A DNA stretch of 64,000 nt. Origin: Puffinus mauretanicus. Its lineage: Eukaryota; Chordata; Aves; Procellariiformes; Procellariidae. The position numbers were made by a program, and so were the translations under genes. Shown here one piece after another: positions 37,963 to 52,499 of the stretch. The stretch covers positions 3,054,001 to 3,118,000 of the forward strand of contig JAJKFH010000209.1 of the NCBI GenBank assembly GCA_023333565.1, written 5' to 3'. Within the stretch, counting starts at the first letter, position 1, and every line of letters begins with the position of its first letter. The notes under the pieces are model-generated. The model did no database searches, had not been told where the DNA came from, and was given only the letters and a program-made list of their open reading frames with translations.

Positions 37963-40751
37963 GTGAAAACAAAACGGTGAAGGAAACAGTACTGAAGCCC
38001 TTACGCAGGCAGAATTCCTACTCCAACTTCCAGGGAGGATTTGTCTTACTAATGTGTCCAAGACAGGAATCGATGAACCTATAAGGTATGTTGTGCTAAT
38101 TGTTTTGAAGCCCATTACAGCTGCCGCTGCTCCCGGCCCTCTTTGGAGCGATGCTCCTGCCGGCAGCCGTTCACCTGGCAGCAGCGGGTTTGCAGGAGGC
38201 AGCAGGGGAGGCAAAGGGCCAAGGGACTGAAGTTTATCAAGGGTGTTGCACCAAACGTGCCAGTGAGAGATGCTGAGGTGTTGCAGTCATCACTTCAGCC
38301 CACAAATAATGTGGAACAGTCCAGGCCAGGGGGAACTGCAGCCCCACATACTAACTCCTGATTTTGGGAGAGGGATTTATCCCCACTCTGACACTCAGTA
38401 CCCATCAGTTTTATCTCAAGTAATTAAGGCTGATGAGTGTAAAAATACAGAAGCAAAACTGGCTCTCTGCTCTCTGCTATTAGCATGAATGCTTAAGCCC
38501 ACTGTTCACACATTCAAATGTTTACATTTCTATCTTAAATAATTTCTCTGCATATATAGATATATTCGTTGATGAGCGAAACAGTAAGGAAAATGCCTTT
38601 CATGAAGACATCACTACAAACTGTAAAATTACACAAATATGAAATTATATTAACATTAAATATTGTCCAGCAAAAAGACTGCATATAAAGACATGTGTTA
38701 ATTTCCAATTTCCACACTACATAGTAACAAAGAAAACGTCTCTCCTGACAAATTTTGTCATTAATTCCAATCTGTACTTTAATAAACTTTACAACTACCT
38801 TTTTTTTTTCCTTTTATAGTTGAAGAGAATGTTTTCTCTTTACCCTGGGTTGCTGCAGCAGTGGGACGAAACAATCGACTTACAAGTCTCTTCGGAGGGC
38901 AGTAAAGTCGATTTTAAAAACGATTTTTAAAACTCAAAGACAGGCTTCTTCTATTTAAATGAAGAAAACAAATATTAATTTTCAGTTATTTCCCTCTTCC
39001 TTTATTTTGAAGGGCAATTAGTAAAGCAGCCCCTTTGCCCTCCTCCCTAGTGCTGTCAAGCTGTTGAAAGCAGTTTGCAGCACTACAATGGTACTATTGT
39101 GAACACAGCCTGGGCTTCCTTCCCACAGAGAGTTAAATGGGCAGTTCCTGCTGCCCATGATTGGTGTCCAGCGAAACAATACTTAAGAGCCAGGTTTTAT
39201 CAGTTCCACGCCAAAGAAGTGAAGCCAGGGAACCCAAGCCTTCATATCATGCTGAACCATATGCCAACCCTGCTGGCCCCAAAGGTTTATCACTAAGAAT
39301 CAGGATCCATCATGTCCCCTGTGAAATTTCACTCCACATACCTTCTGTGAAATGCATGGCTTTGCTGAAAACTGACCTTTTTCCACAATTGGCAAGAACA
39401 GATGGACGGTAACTATGGTTTGGCAAGCAGAAATTAAAAGATTTTCTAATCGCCTGCATTCTTCTATGTTTGGGAGGAGAAGCATTGAGAAGGAGATAGA
39501 TGTATTTGTGACCCACAGATCTATTCAGGTGCAGTTAATCAGCAATTAAACTATTTTCTCAATGTCTAGAAAGTATATTGAGATTAATTTGATTGGCCAG
39601 GCTATGATTAGGACTCATGTCCTTCGGACTTACCATATGGTAATTCCAATTACTGTAATACTAACTTTTAATCCTTGCTTTATTTTAGTTTATTCCATTT
39701 TTCTATTAAGTATGTGGCACATACAGAATAAACTATATACATACACCCTTTTTTGTTATAATTTTGACCTGTTTAATTAGCAAATATTGTTACATGAAGT
39801 ATATTCCATCTCCAGCTAGATATTTCCACATACAGACAAGTATTACACATAACCCCTTTTTTCAGTAACTGAAACACAGACCTGTAGGAGAACAAAGACA
39901 ACCAATGTGCTAGTTTCTATTAATCTCTTTTTTTTTTTTTTTGTACCTATCATCTTCTAATCCCTCTGTTGGCACTGGAAAGCATGCCCCAACTGTCCTG
40001 ATTACCATATGCAGAATGAAGCAGAAAGAGTTTGCCAATATCTTATTCAACTCACCCGAAAACATCATTCTATCTCACAGACATTACTGTTTGTCAGTTT
40101 TGCTTGTTACAAATAATCTCCCCCATTTCCCACCAAGTTAAATATCAGAATCAACCATACACAATGTTATGTACTTATTCTTCATATATACACAGCTTTT
40201 AGTGTTTTATCATACAAATCTTTCAAGTTGTTTGCAAGTCACTTATCTGTTATTAGGGGTGAATTATTACTAGAAAAGGATTAAATCAATAAACAATGCT
40301 GTCCTTTACAACATAAAAATAGGGCTTAAATAGTTTAAAAACGTTTCTTTCTTTAAATCTTAGAAACATCAGGAAAAATTGTTTAACCTTCCCTGCTTTA
40401 ATTCACAGACTTCTGAGAGCTATCAAAGAAATCTATATGAATTTTAACACCTGAAGGGGGCAAGAGTCTTAACATTTTAACAAAGGGCTTTTGTTATGCA
40501 AAATGCTTAATTAATTAATAAGGCTAAGTAGGTATTAACAAAAAACCTGTCATTTTGTGTTATGTACAAAGCAATCAACTCTGCGTAAGATTGAACTAGT
40601 TTATCTTTTTCATTCCAGTTTAAGGACTCCCAGCCTTCTCCCTGAGAATTTTTGTTTAAAAGAGGGATCTATACACATTTAAAACACATTTTATAACGAA
40701 AGAGTGATTGCTCTACTAACTTCCAGTTTACAACATACAAAAATTTCCTAC

Positions 40752-40887
40752 CTTAAAAAGATGCAGTAACAAAGAAGAACTTCCCTCCCTCAAGCGATCT
40801 GTACTGACAGATCCAAATTCAGAAGTTCTAGGAGGCTGATAAAGCACTTCATTGCTTTTCAGGGTAGCCCACTGACATCCTTTTATT
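40752..40887 (-). other. Candidate cryptic exon in a RALGAPA1 intron
   Basis: Reading the - strand, TTCTGGTTTAG precedes 40887 and GTAGGA follows 40752. The 136 nt between are open in the frame delivered by the upstream exon and encode a protein-like sequence (includes SNEVLYQPPRTSEFG). However, it leaves in phase 0, so joining to 27127 gives a stop after one residue. It may be a non-productive alternative exon or chance. Confidence 0.2.
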
Positions 40888-42721
40888 CTAAACCAGAATG
40901 CAACCAGCACAAGGCTACCCATATTTTACACAGAAATCAGTAGAAGCAATACCCCCCCTTCAGATGGGTAAATTCAATTTATGAAAGAATGTAGAAGTAA
41001 AAAACCTAGAATATATTTTTCTTAACAGTACAAAAAGATTTGAGTCTCCCCCATAATTGTCTATGACATCGACAGAGCACTCAGCTCTTTGTAAGTGCAA
41101 TTATTAGTAGAAAATTGTATTATTAGAGTCAATCAGTTTTGTCTCATTTGATACTTTTGCTTTTTTAGCACTTTCATGCATTTCATTAGGGAAGAGTAAC
41201 TAATAAATAAAGCTGTACTACTAATTAAAAAAAAAGTTATAGATATCTTGTGATGACAACAACATTACTACCCATGTGCTTACACTGTAACTCTTTAACA
41301 GGTGCTCCCAGCATCCTAGTTCATATCTGCAGACAGCCCATAAGAAGAGGTAGAGACAGAAGAGCTACCTGGGCTGGAGAAGGCAGGTTCTGTGGGATTA
41401 GGGCAATTACTGAAGAAAATATGTTTACCTGAACATGTAAAATCCAGAACTGCTGCAAAACAAAAACATGTATGTGTGTTTTGCAAAAAAACCTCACAGA
41501 CTATATAGATGAAAATATACTACATTACAACATAGCTTTCAAGTCGTACACTTCAATTTATTCCTCATATTAAAAATGCATGAAACCCAATGGAAATGAT
41601 GTGTATGTCTACATGAAAATGCAGTAAAAATAGTAGCTTGGTACACACATCTGCAAGTATTTTCCAGCAGTTATTTCAAGTGTCTATATGACAAACACTA
41701 AGGCAAGAGTTTAAAAACCTATCACAAATGTTGGTTCAATCAGTTGTCTCTAGTGGCTAAAATCAAAGGCATTTAAAGTGATGCTTTGGAATTATTCATT
41801 GCAAAACAATCCTATTCTTTCAACAGGTAACTAATAAATGATGGCTGAGAACAGGCTTGCACTACCCCTGAGGTCCAATTGTTACTCAGAACACTGCCTA
41901 CTTTTGCTCCCTGGTGTTGCATTTTAACTCTAATTGCATGATCAAGCCAATAAATTGGACTCAGGGGACAAAAAAACACTACAAAAGTACCTACCCTGAC
42001 AAAACCAGAGGTTGCAAGAAAATGCACTTCAAACAGAAGTGAAGCAAGACGAGACAAGCGAAGGAGAGGTATCAAGGCTTGAAAGACAGTCATTAATACT
42101 GACAGATTACTGTAATTCTGGCTGTCAAGGTGATCGATTTAAGCAGCATATGCCAATCAATACCCTCCTCATTTACTGAGCAGCATTAGATATATAGTTA
42201 GGTAAGATGTCCTTAAGACAGGATTTGAAACCATACTTAACAAACACAAATAGCACAATTTATGCTTTGGAATCTTAGCTGTTTTTTCATTTGGCCTTTT
42301 TTTAATTGGCTAAACTTCAGTGAGATGTTATCCATACAAAAGTTACTTTAGATGATTCTACTACACTGCATTGCCATCATGTATACAATTCATTTACATG
42401 AGATATTTCAAACTGGACCAATTTTCTGTATAACATATTAAAACACTAATCTTGAATATGAGCATTCTTAAATGCAGCAGTTATTTAAGTACTATTCATT
42501 TTGCTTTTTTTGCATTAGGGGTTTGCCATTCTGAGTACTTTAGCCATCCATGGTTTACAAGAAACCAAATCTTCCTAGAATTTTCCTTACAACAGTCTCC
42601 TATTGTTCAAATATACTTGTGACATCAAAGGAAAATAGATTAATTGGATGTACTTGTTCAGGGGAAAAATTCTATAAAGATAATAAAAATAGCTATTACT
42701 GTCACTGCATACCTGTAAGTA

Positions 42722-42758
42722 GACACACACATACACACACAAACGCACACATACACAT
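42722..42758. repeat. CA-rich microsatellite
   Basis: An imperfect (CA)n run with interspersed T and G. Simple repeat inside a RALGAPA1 intron. Confidence 0.85.
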
Positions 42759-45700
42759 GCATGACTCTATATAGAGATATAAAACTTTCCTCTTACATTT
42801 ACGTCTTCTTATAATGCACAGAGGAACTGTTACACATGACTCCTTTAAACTGAAACACCTGAACAGTCCATTAAAACAATCAGATACTTATAAATGCCTT
42901 GGAAATCTTCAGTTTTGCATGTTATACCACTGTATGCAGGCATTTAATTAATCACATTTTGAATTATTAAAAGATGAAGTGAGTTGTCAGCAGAACTAGG
43001 ATTTGGGAGGACAGCAAAACTGAGCAAGTCAAAGTACAGGAAAGACTGAACATCATATTCTCTCCCTTATGATTCTTGCTTGAACTTGGAAAACAATTTC
43101 CGTTGCTAAACAGTAAAATAGATTTTAGAAATAACTCTATTTTCTTCTGGAAAAAACAGCAGGGGTCATATGATGAACTCATCCGTGGCTCTTACTTGAA
43201 CTCATATCAGATAAGGCTACAATGGCATGATTCAGGGAGGGGATAAATATTCACTGAAATCCTGAAATTTTCAATTATTTGTTGTAAAGCATATAGAGTA
43301 GTATCTAAAAAGTGTATCAAGCATTATTTTTAATGTCTGTTTCTTCTCACCTGTGATGACAGAAAAACTAGTAACAGGTATGTTAAAACCTTATTAAATG
43401 TCCTGTATCAAAATTGTATTGCCAGAAATACAGCAAAGATTGCCAAGAATCTTGGCATATGGCAGTTCAAAAAAATTCTAAACCAGAACATACTAGAAGA
43501 GCAATTATAATGGCATGCATTATTCCTTCCACTATACCACAATTAATTAGTGGCACTGTGAAAAACAAATTCATGATACATATTTAAGGAGACAGAGCAC
43601 CCTTATGCCTCTTCCATTTGATACACAGTTATCATTGATGCAGTGTCACTGTATTCATTTTTTTCTTACAGATGCTCATGCATCTATAAGATAGAAAACT
43701 TACTGGACTTAGAGGAAGAGAAACTGGCATTGCCAAAACCAGTGCTTTCCAGCTTTAACTTGTAGTTTCTGTATTAGCGAGAAATCTCCAAAATTTTCAC
43801 AAATTCCAGTTTGAAAATGTAAATCAAACAAATATTCTTAATTAAATGAGACAAATGTGGTCAGAGAATCTGAAGAATATTCTTTGCTCACTATATGTCA
43901 TAAATAACGAGCACTTTCTTTTTAAAGATAAGCTTTCCAATGTCTGCAATCCTACCTTGAGGCAGATGATGTTCAAGCAGGCACAACAGTGACACTACCA
44001 ATAAAACCCTTTCTTGGGGCAGTTGAGTATCACATCAAGCAAGAAAGCTTCTTCTGAGCTATGAGTTTTTAATACAAAGGAAACTTTTAACAAACCACGC
44101 AAACATATTATTTTATTCATAAAGAAGTTACTGTCTTGTCAGATACCATATGGAGTTAATCTATTCCCTTCCTCTGGAAGACAACTGTCTAAAAAGGGTA
44201 GCTACAATACATCAAGTACCAACTGTTTAGGAATACAATGTCTAAAAAGATAGGGGGATGTAAATTTTCCAGTCTTGATAAAAAAAGATTAATTTATCAA
44301 ATCATTTAGATTAAGATTTATTCTGTAGCATTTTGTAGCTGGAATAATTAAAACAGCATTATATTTTTGCTACTTAAATCAATCTGTTTCATACGACACC
44401 AAAGAAAAGAAATCTAATTGGTTGAAGAATTCTTGGCATTAGGTCAAAACTTTGTACATTATTATAAAGAGGTGAAAATTATGCTATGATGATTATATAT
44501 AGAACACCTATATTTCAGGTATTCTAAAATTTCAACAAATTTCAGATTTAAAAGATTCTAAATACGATTTCTTGCTGTGTGTCTAGCTACATATTAGGTA
44601 GTGTCCTTTGGGAGGGGAATACTATGTAAGAGAGAAAGCATTATGGGGTCTGAATTGCGCTATTTGCACTAACTGCACTGTAAGTGCAGATAGTTTGGAA
44701 TAACTGTTAACACTCCAAAATTTGTGTACAATGCGTAAAAAGTAACACGAGTTGTTTCACATTTGGAATTCCACTCCCACAAGGTTTCTAGTTGTTTTGT
44801 TGTATGACACAAATAATTTTAACACGTTGGATCACTGGAGGTGCTTACTATGCTCAGTAAAGAATATTATCTTGGTGTACCTTGGCATTTGGCTAACATC
44901 TGCTGTTTATTCAGGAAGTTCAGGTAAAATTTTATATGAAGCCACTCTTTCTATTGTTCAAAATATTTAGTATTGATCCATTTCCTACACATGGTAGATT
45001 CTGAATTCAGAATGTGACAAAGTGCTTGCTCTGAGGTGCAAGCCATGAATAAAACTATTCCTATCAGAAATTTCAATGCAATTTAGTAAATAAAGAGTAT
45101 TTAACAATCTGCTAAATATTGGCCTCCTTATTCTATGTCGTAGTGAAAATGATTGTTCCCAACATTCAGTCCCATTATTACACCTGCAGTTATGAGTCTT
45201 AGAAGTTTTCCTAGCATACGTGCAGCTGGAGTGTATTCAGGAGATAAGCATGTAGTTCTTATGACAACGACAAATGCAATGAGAAGAAGAAACACATTAG
45301 CTATGAGAGAGAGAAGGGGGTACTGCTGCTTCATTAGCAAGACAATACAAGTATTTTGTGTGTGTCACCTGCTACTGTGTGCATGTATGCCGCCTGTTGG
45401 TGAGGGGGTACTGTTACAAGAAAGCCAGGCCACCAAAAGACAGTTGAGGGACTGCAGAATCCTCAAAGGGGAAACTAAAGCAAATTCCACAAATCAATGC
45501 AGAAACTACACCCAAAATGGCAATATTCTCTTCAGGCAGCTGCAGCAATGAAAATGTCACGCATCAAGTTAAAGCAGGATACCTGCCATGCCCGGCTGAT
45601 GTTTGCTGATAAATTTAGTAAATTTTTAATCTTAAAATACTACAATACGGAAACATATCATTATAGTATTCTGAGCAAAGAATAAAAACACAGAGCAGAT

Positions 45701-48359
45701 GAAACTTTTAAAAACCATTAAAAAATCAAATCTTCAAAATGTTTTGCTATCTAAGTTTGCTATCAGAAGTATCAAAATAATGTCAGAAAGAGGAAGGTGA
45801 CTGACAGAGTATGTCAATCTCAGAAAGCTACTTCAGACCGTACAATACATGCTCAAAGTCAGGGCAGACTATAAAAGGGAGATGAGCAGAATTTCCTGTA
45901 TCCATGCAACCATTATTATACTATTCACACGTACTACCCATTGCCACATCGTGATTAACAGACTAGCGCAATAAGGAAAAAGTTGCAATCAGGTTACATG
46001 AAGAGCACTGAATATCCCTGCTGATTACAAATGACAGCTGATTTTTTCAGTCAGGTCTGCACTTAGAAAATGCACTAACTTGGAGGATGGATAAGCCCTC
46101 CTTGGAAGTCGGAGGGCCAAACTCAGTGCCACTTTCTTCACATCCCACACGCAAGCAGATCAACACAATCCTACTTTTAAATTAAGAGTTCACCATGATC
46201 CATCCTCACCACAAAGATCTGCAACGTGACATTGTAAATATTTCTCAAACATAGATAAGAACAGACCTACATATTATCACCAACTCCACACTGAGCCAAA
46301 GGGTGCCCACCAAGTATTACACAGCACAGTGAAATGAACCACACACCTGCAGGCACAGAGACATCCGTACACTGATGCTGGCTTTGAAATTAAGACAGCT
46401 AACACAGAAGTGTAGGGCTTGAAATGTGTTCTGTTTGACAGAAGTCTCAAGTATTCTTGTTCCCTCAAGATCCACATTAAACTGAATTTCTACTAACCGT
46501 CATCAAAGTTCCTAATAAACTAACACTGCTCCAGTATATTAGATATTCATAAGTAAGTAAACAAAAATTAATTTCAAGCAGATCACTTCAGAATTCTCTT
46601 TCACTGACACCATTATGGTCCTGGCCATGTGGGAAGCCTTGATTATCAGCTTCACTTTCCCAGCTGCGTCTCTGCTTTTGGTGTACCTTCTGAAAAATAG
46701 TTTCTCTGTTCCTTTTTTCCTCCCTGTTCGAATGTTTTGTTTTCACCACTCTGAGCCCTCTTTTTCTTTGCTCCAGCAACACTCCAACACAAGGGAAGAC
46801 CACCTTGATCAATGAATCCTGTCTTCTGCAAGAGACATCAAGTCTAGTGGAGTCTTCAGAAAAGCTAGGTAACCACAGACCATAAAATACTCCTGCCCCT
46901 ACGCCCTTCAGCCCACAACAAACTTAAAAGCCAACAGTGAACTGCTACAGCCATAGCTAAAACATGCCAGAGGAAGAAAGCGGGAGACACTAAAGACATC
47001 CTTAATGTCTTCAATTCCCCACTATTGCAGGAACATAATTAGATTCAATTTTCAAATATTCCTAATTAACAGACCATGTCCATGTTACAGGAAACACCCA
47101 CCAGTCTTTGCCATTTTTGCATGAGGGAAATTCCTTCTTGACCTCAAATCTGGCCATGGGTTGAATACCAAAAGCATGTCCATGACGTTTTTAATCAAGA
47201 GTTTTTTAAACCACTGAGAGCTAGGCCAAACCTTGAAGTTTAACATTTTTTGCTATTCTCCACTGACACAAGTGACTCCACCATATCCTAATTCAAGCCA
47301 GGGAAGTTTGTAAAGTTTTTTCTAATTTCACGCCAAGCAAACAGCTTTTAAAGAACTGCCCACAGCCCCACTTTATTTTTTAAAGTATTATACAAAGCAC
47401 TGAATATAAGATATTCCAAGCCAGGTGGAAAAAGAATTCCACCAACTACTTCACAAAGCTGCCCTTTAACATCAGCGCCCAATCAACTGGTGCTTCATAA
47501 GCTTACCAAGTGATGATACGAAACCGACCAACCAATACTATCTAATATTAAATATACGTAATGCTTTCCAGTTATCATGCTAACTGTATTAGGAGACAAA
47601 TATCAACATTTTAATGGAGGCCACATTATGTCATAAATGACATGCAGTGCTTTGATGCATATAAAAATTACAATTTGGAGAACTGAATTAAAAGTGAACA
47701 TGCAATACACAGCTCTTAGGAACTGGCCAATTCTAGACATTAAGCTGGCAAGCTATGTCCAAGGAATTTATTACAACTTCCATATTCTGTAAAGAAGTTC
47801 AAACATACTAGTTTGTGGGGTTTTTTGGTACTGAAAGTTTGCTATTTCAAAGTAAATTGTTTTCCAATTGCTCATCACTATACATCAATATAATGCTATA
47901 AGCCATCACTTTTCATGGTATAATGATGATAATACATTTTAAATTCTTTGATTAAGCCACTTGAGTAATGACGAAAAGATCGGACCTTTCCAAACATAAA
48001 AATACAATGAATCAACATCTGTCATCTACAGAAATGGCACAAACGTCATTTAATGTGATCACATCAAACACCATCCATCATTCATCTGTAAATCCACTTC
48101 ATGGTATCTAATCAAAAACTCTGAGTATTAACAGTCAGCCTTAGAAAAAACAGAGTATTTTAGCAACAGTCTATCACATGATAAATACAAGTATCTACAG
48201 CTTGGGTGGAAATTAAGCACAGAATTTCTTTTGGATCAAAATTTGAACTTACCTTTCAATTTATGAAATTAAAAAATAGTATGTTCTTGTTGATTTAACT
48301 AACAGGTATATAACAGAACTCAACCTTAAGAAGGGGAGAGGTATAAGTGACTGACTTAC

Positions 48360-48407
48360 CTTATGTTTTTTAATTTCTGGTTGGTAAATCTATTCTTCCA
48401 AGAGCAG
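48360..48407 (-). other. RALGAPA1: Candidate 48-nt in-frame cassette exon of RALGAPA1
   Basis: A full-consensus GTAAGT donor follows 48360 on the - strand. With an acceptor AG at 48408-48409 the exon is 48 nt, enters and leaves in the phase shared by the flanking exons, and would insert 16 residues after PLYQNF. The acceptor's pyrimidine tract is weak. An alternative acceptor at 48421-48422 gives 61 nt and a stop. There is no similarity support. Confidence 0.25.
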
Positions 48408-48803
48408 CTCTTTCAAAAAACTACAATTTCAGTTCCAATGAAAAAAAATGAGATAACCTTTTCTGACATCTTTACAAAAACACTAACATCATTTTGACAA
48501 CAACTTTGTATTCTGAGCTGAGTAACAAAATCTGTATGATAAAAATATAACAAATTTCTCATCTTGAAGGAAAACAACATTCATATCCCTCTTGGAACTA
48601 GAAAACAAAACTATGTCACATTAATACTGGATAAATACTAAATATCTTAAGGAAAGAAAGATTATTAATACCATGACACTGCTGTTTTAGAAAATCTACT
48701 CAAACATGGTCATTAAAATAATTTTGTTTAACAAGAAGTGATAAGTACATGTTATAAAATATTAGAAACAGGCGATTTTTCAGCACTATTCTTCACTTAA
48801 CTA

Positions 48804-51039
<2,236 letters not shown>

Positions 51040-51198
51040 CTCAGGCTTTTTCATGATCTGGATACTGAACATATGGTTTTTCATGGGATAGATAACTATA
51101 AGAACATCACCAAATTCTGTTGGAATTATTCCTCTTCTATAATCTCGAGTATGCTCTGACCAGACAATGTGTACTTCATCATTTCCTAAATGTCTTAG
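51040..51198 (-). CDS. RALGAPA1: RALGAPA1 exon with the catalytic Asn-thumb segment
   Basis: 159 nt in phase 0 at both ends, acceptor TTTTCCAG before 51198 and donor GTAAGG after 51040. It encodes [16 protein letters not shown], then [25 protein letters not shown] and [12 protein letters not shown]. The Asn of HLGNDEV (codon at 51181-51183) aligns with the Asn thumb of Rap1GAP and tuberin, the residue that supplies catalysis in this GAP class. It is intact, so the domain is predicted to be active when paired with RALGAPB. Confidence 0.97.
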
Positions 51199-52437
51199 CT
51201 GGAAAAGCAGGGATAAAATCCCATCAGTTTAAATATATACTATAGCCATACAGCTATACTAAATGCTCATATTTCAAAAGGACAAACTCACTAAAAAGAA
51301 ATAAAGAAAAATTAATAAATTAAACAAATTACACTATAGTTCTCTTACAATTTCAATGACAGTATTAGTTCACAGTATTGGTTTGTGCTATACATCTTTA
51401 TACATTGGTGCTATACATTTTATACATTAAATGTCTATTTAAATTAACAGATATGTCAATATCTGTTTTCTGCTGAAAGCTAGATTTTGTTTCTGTTATC
51501 TCAAGAATGCAGAGTGATTCAATCTGATTTACTAAAATGCCTTCAGGATTGCCATCATTGATAGGCAGCGAATTACTAAATTCTATATGAATTTTTAAAC
51601 AATATGAATGAACATCTGCTTAAAAGCTATGTATCTGAGTAGTCTTTAACCTCATCATTCTAGCCAAATTCCAAACTGGCTACTACAAACAAAAAGCTTT
51701 TCAAGGAGAACAGCTACTGCATTTTCCATAGCCCCTAGATTAACTAAACTAAATGCTCATTTCCCATGAAACCTGTGTACCTTCGTAAAAATAACTCCCC
51801 CTGTCCCCAAAAAATCCCAAATGGCTCTTGATTTGGCTCAGAATGGCCAAATGGGTTCCTCAAAATCCATGCTGTATCCTCAGTTGTAATCATATAACCA
51901 GATTAAGGAATATCTTGAACACTTTGGAATTATCTGCACTGAAGCTCCAAAATGCTCCTTCTGCTAAACGTTACTATCTGATAAACGACTGTTGACATCA
52001 TGGAGAGAGGCTTTACATATACTGTAAATATTCAGATTATTAAATGTGAGTTTCTTTCCAGTAAGGGCTATTTCTGAAAATTCAAGCTGGAATCTCATTT
52101 CTTCCTCCTTGTGCATCACCAATTATAGCTGACAATTGTCTTCACCTACAGTTTTCAGTTTGTTTGCACAGCTTTAGGTAGGTAGAATTTGTCAAACAAT
52201 TGCCTTGATGTTATTCAAAGAACAGCACTGCTATTAACAGGTAACATACAGATACTAATCTGAGCACTTAGAAGAAGTTACTGTATATAAAAAGGCAACA
52301 ATTTTCTGTATTCATTTTCAGAACATAACGGCACTTTAAATAAAAGCAAAACATATACACAGTCATCAGAGAAATTTCACTGCAAGTATTCACTTGTTTA
52401 TATTACAAAACCTCCTGGAATGCTACCTTCGTCTTAC

Positions 52438-52468
52438 CTGAAAGCTTATACTGGTTGTCAGCAGCAGA
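52438..52468 (-). other. RALGAPA1: Candidate 31-nt cryptic or poison exon of RALGAPA1
   Basis: In transcript direction a T19 tract followed by TAAG ends at 52469, and a CAG/GTAAGA donor follows 52438. The 31 nt are open in the incoming frame, but the length is not a multiple of three. Inclusion would shift the next exon into an early stop and delete the Asn-thumb exon's reading frame. It resembles a poison exon. No expression evidence is available. Confidence 0.22.
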
Positions 52469-52471
52469 CTT

Positions 52472-52490
52472 AAAAAAAAAAAAAAAAAAA
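52472..52490 (+). repeat. A19 homopolymer
   Basis: Nineteen consecutive A on + followed by GGGG and A-rich sequence. It is the T-tract immediately preceding a possible acceptor on the - strand. It could be a retroposon tail, but no target-site duplication was recognised. Confidence 0.9.
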
Positions 52491-52499
52491 GGGGAAAAA

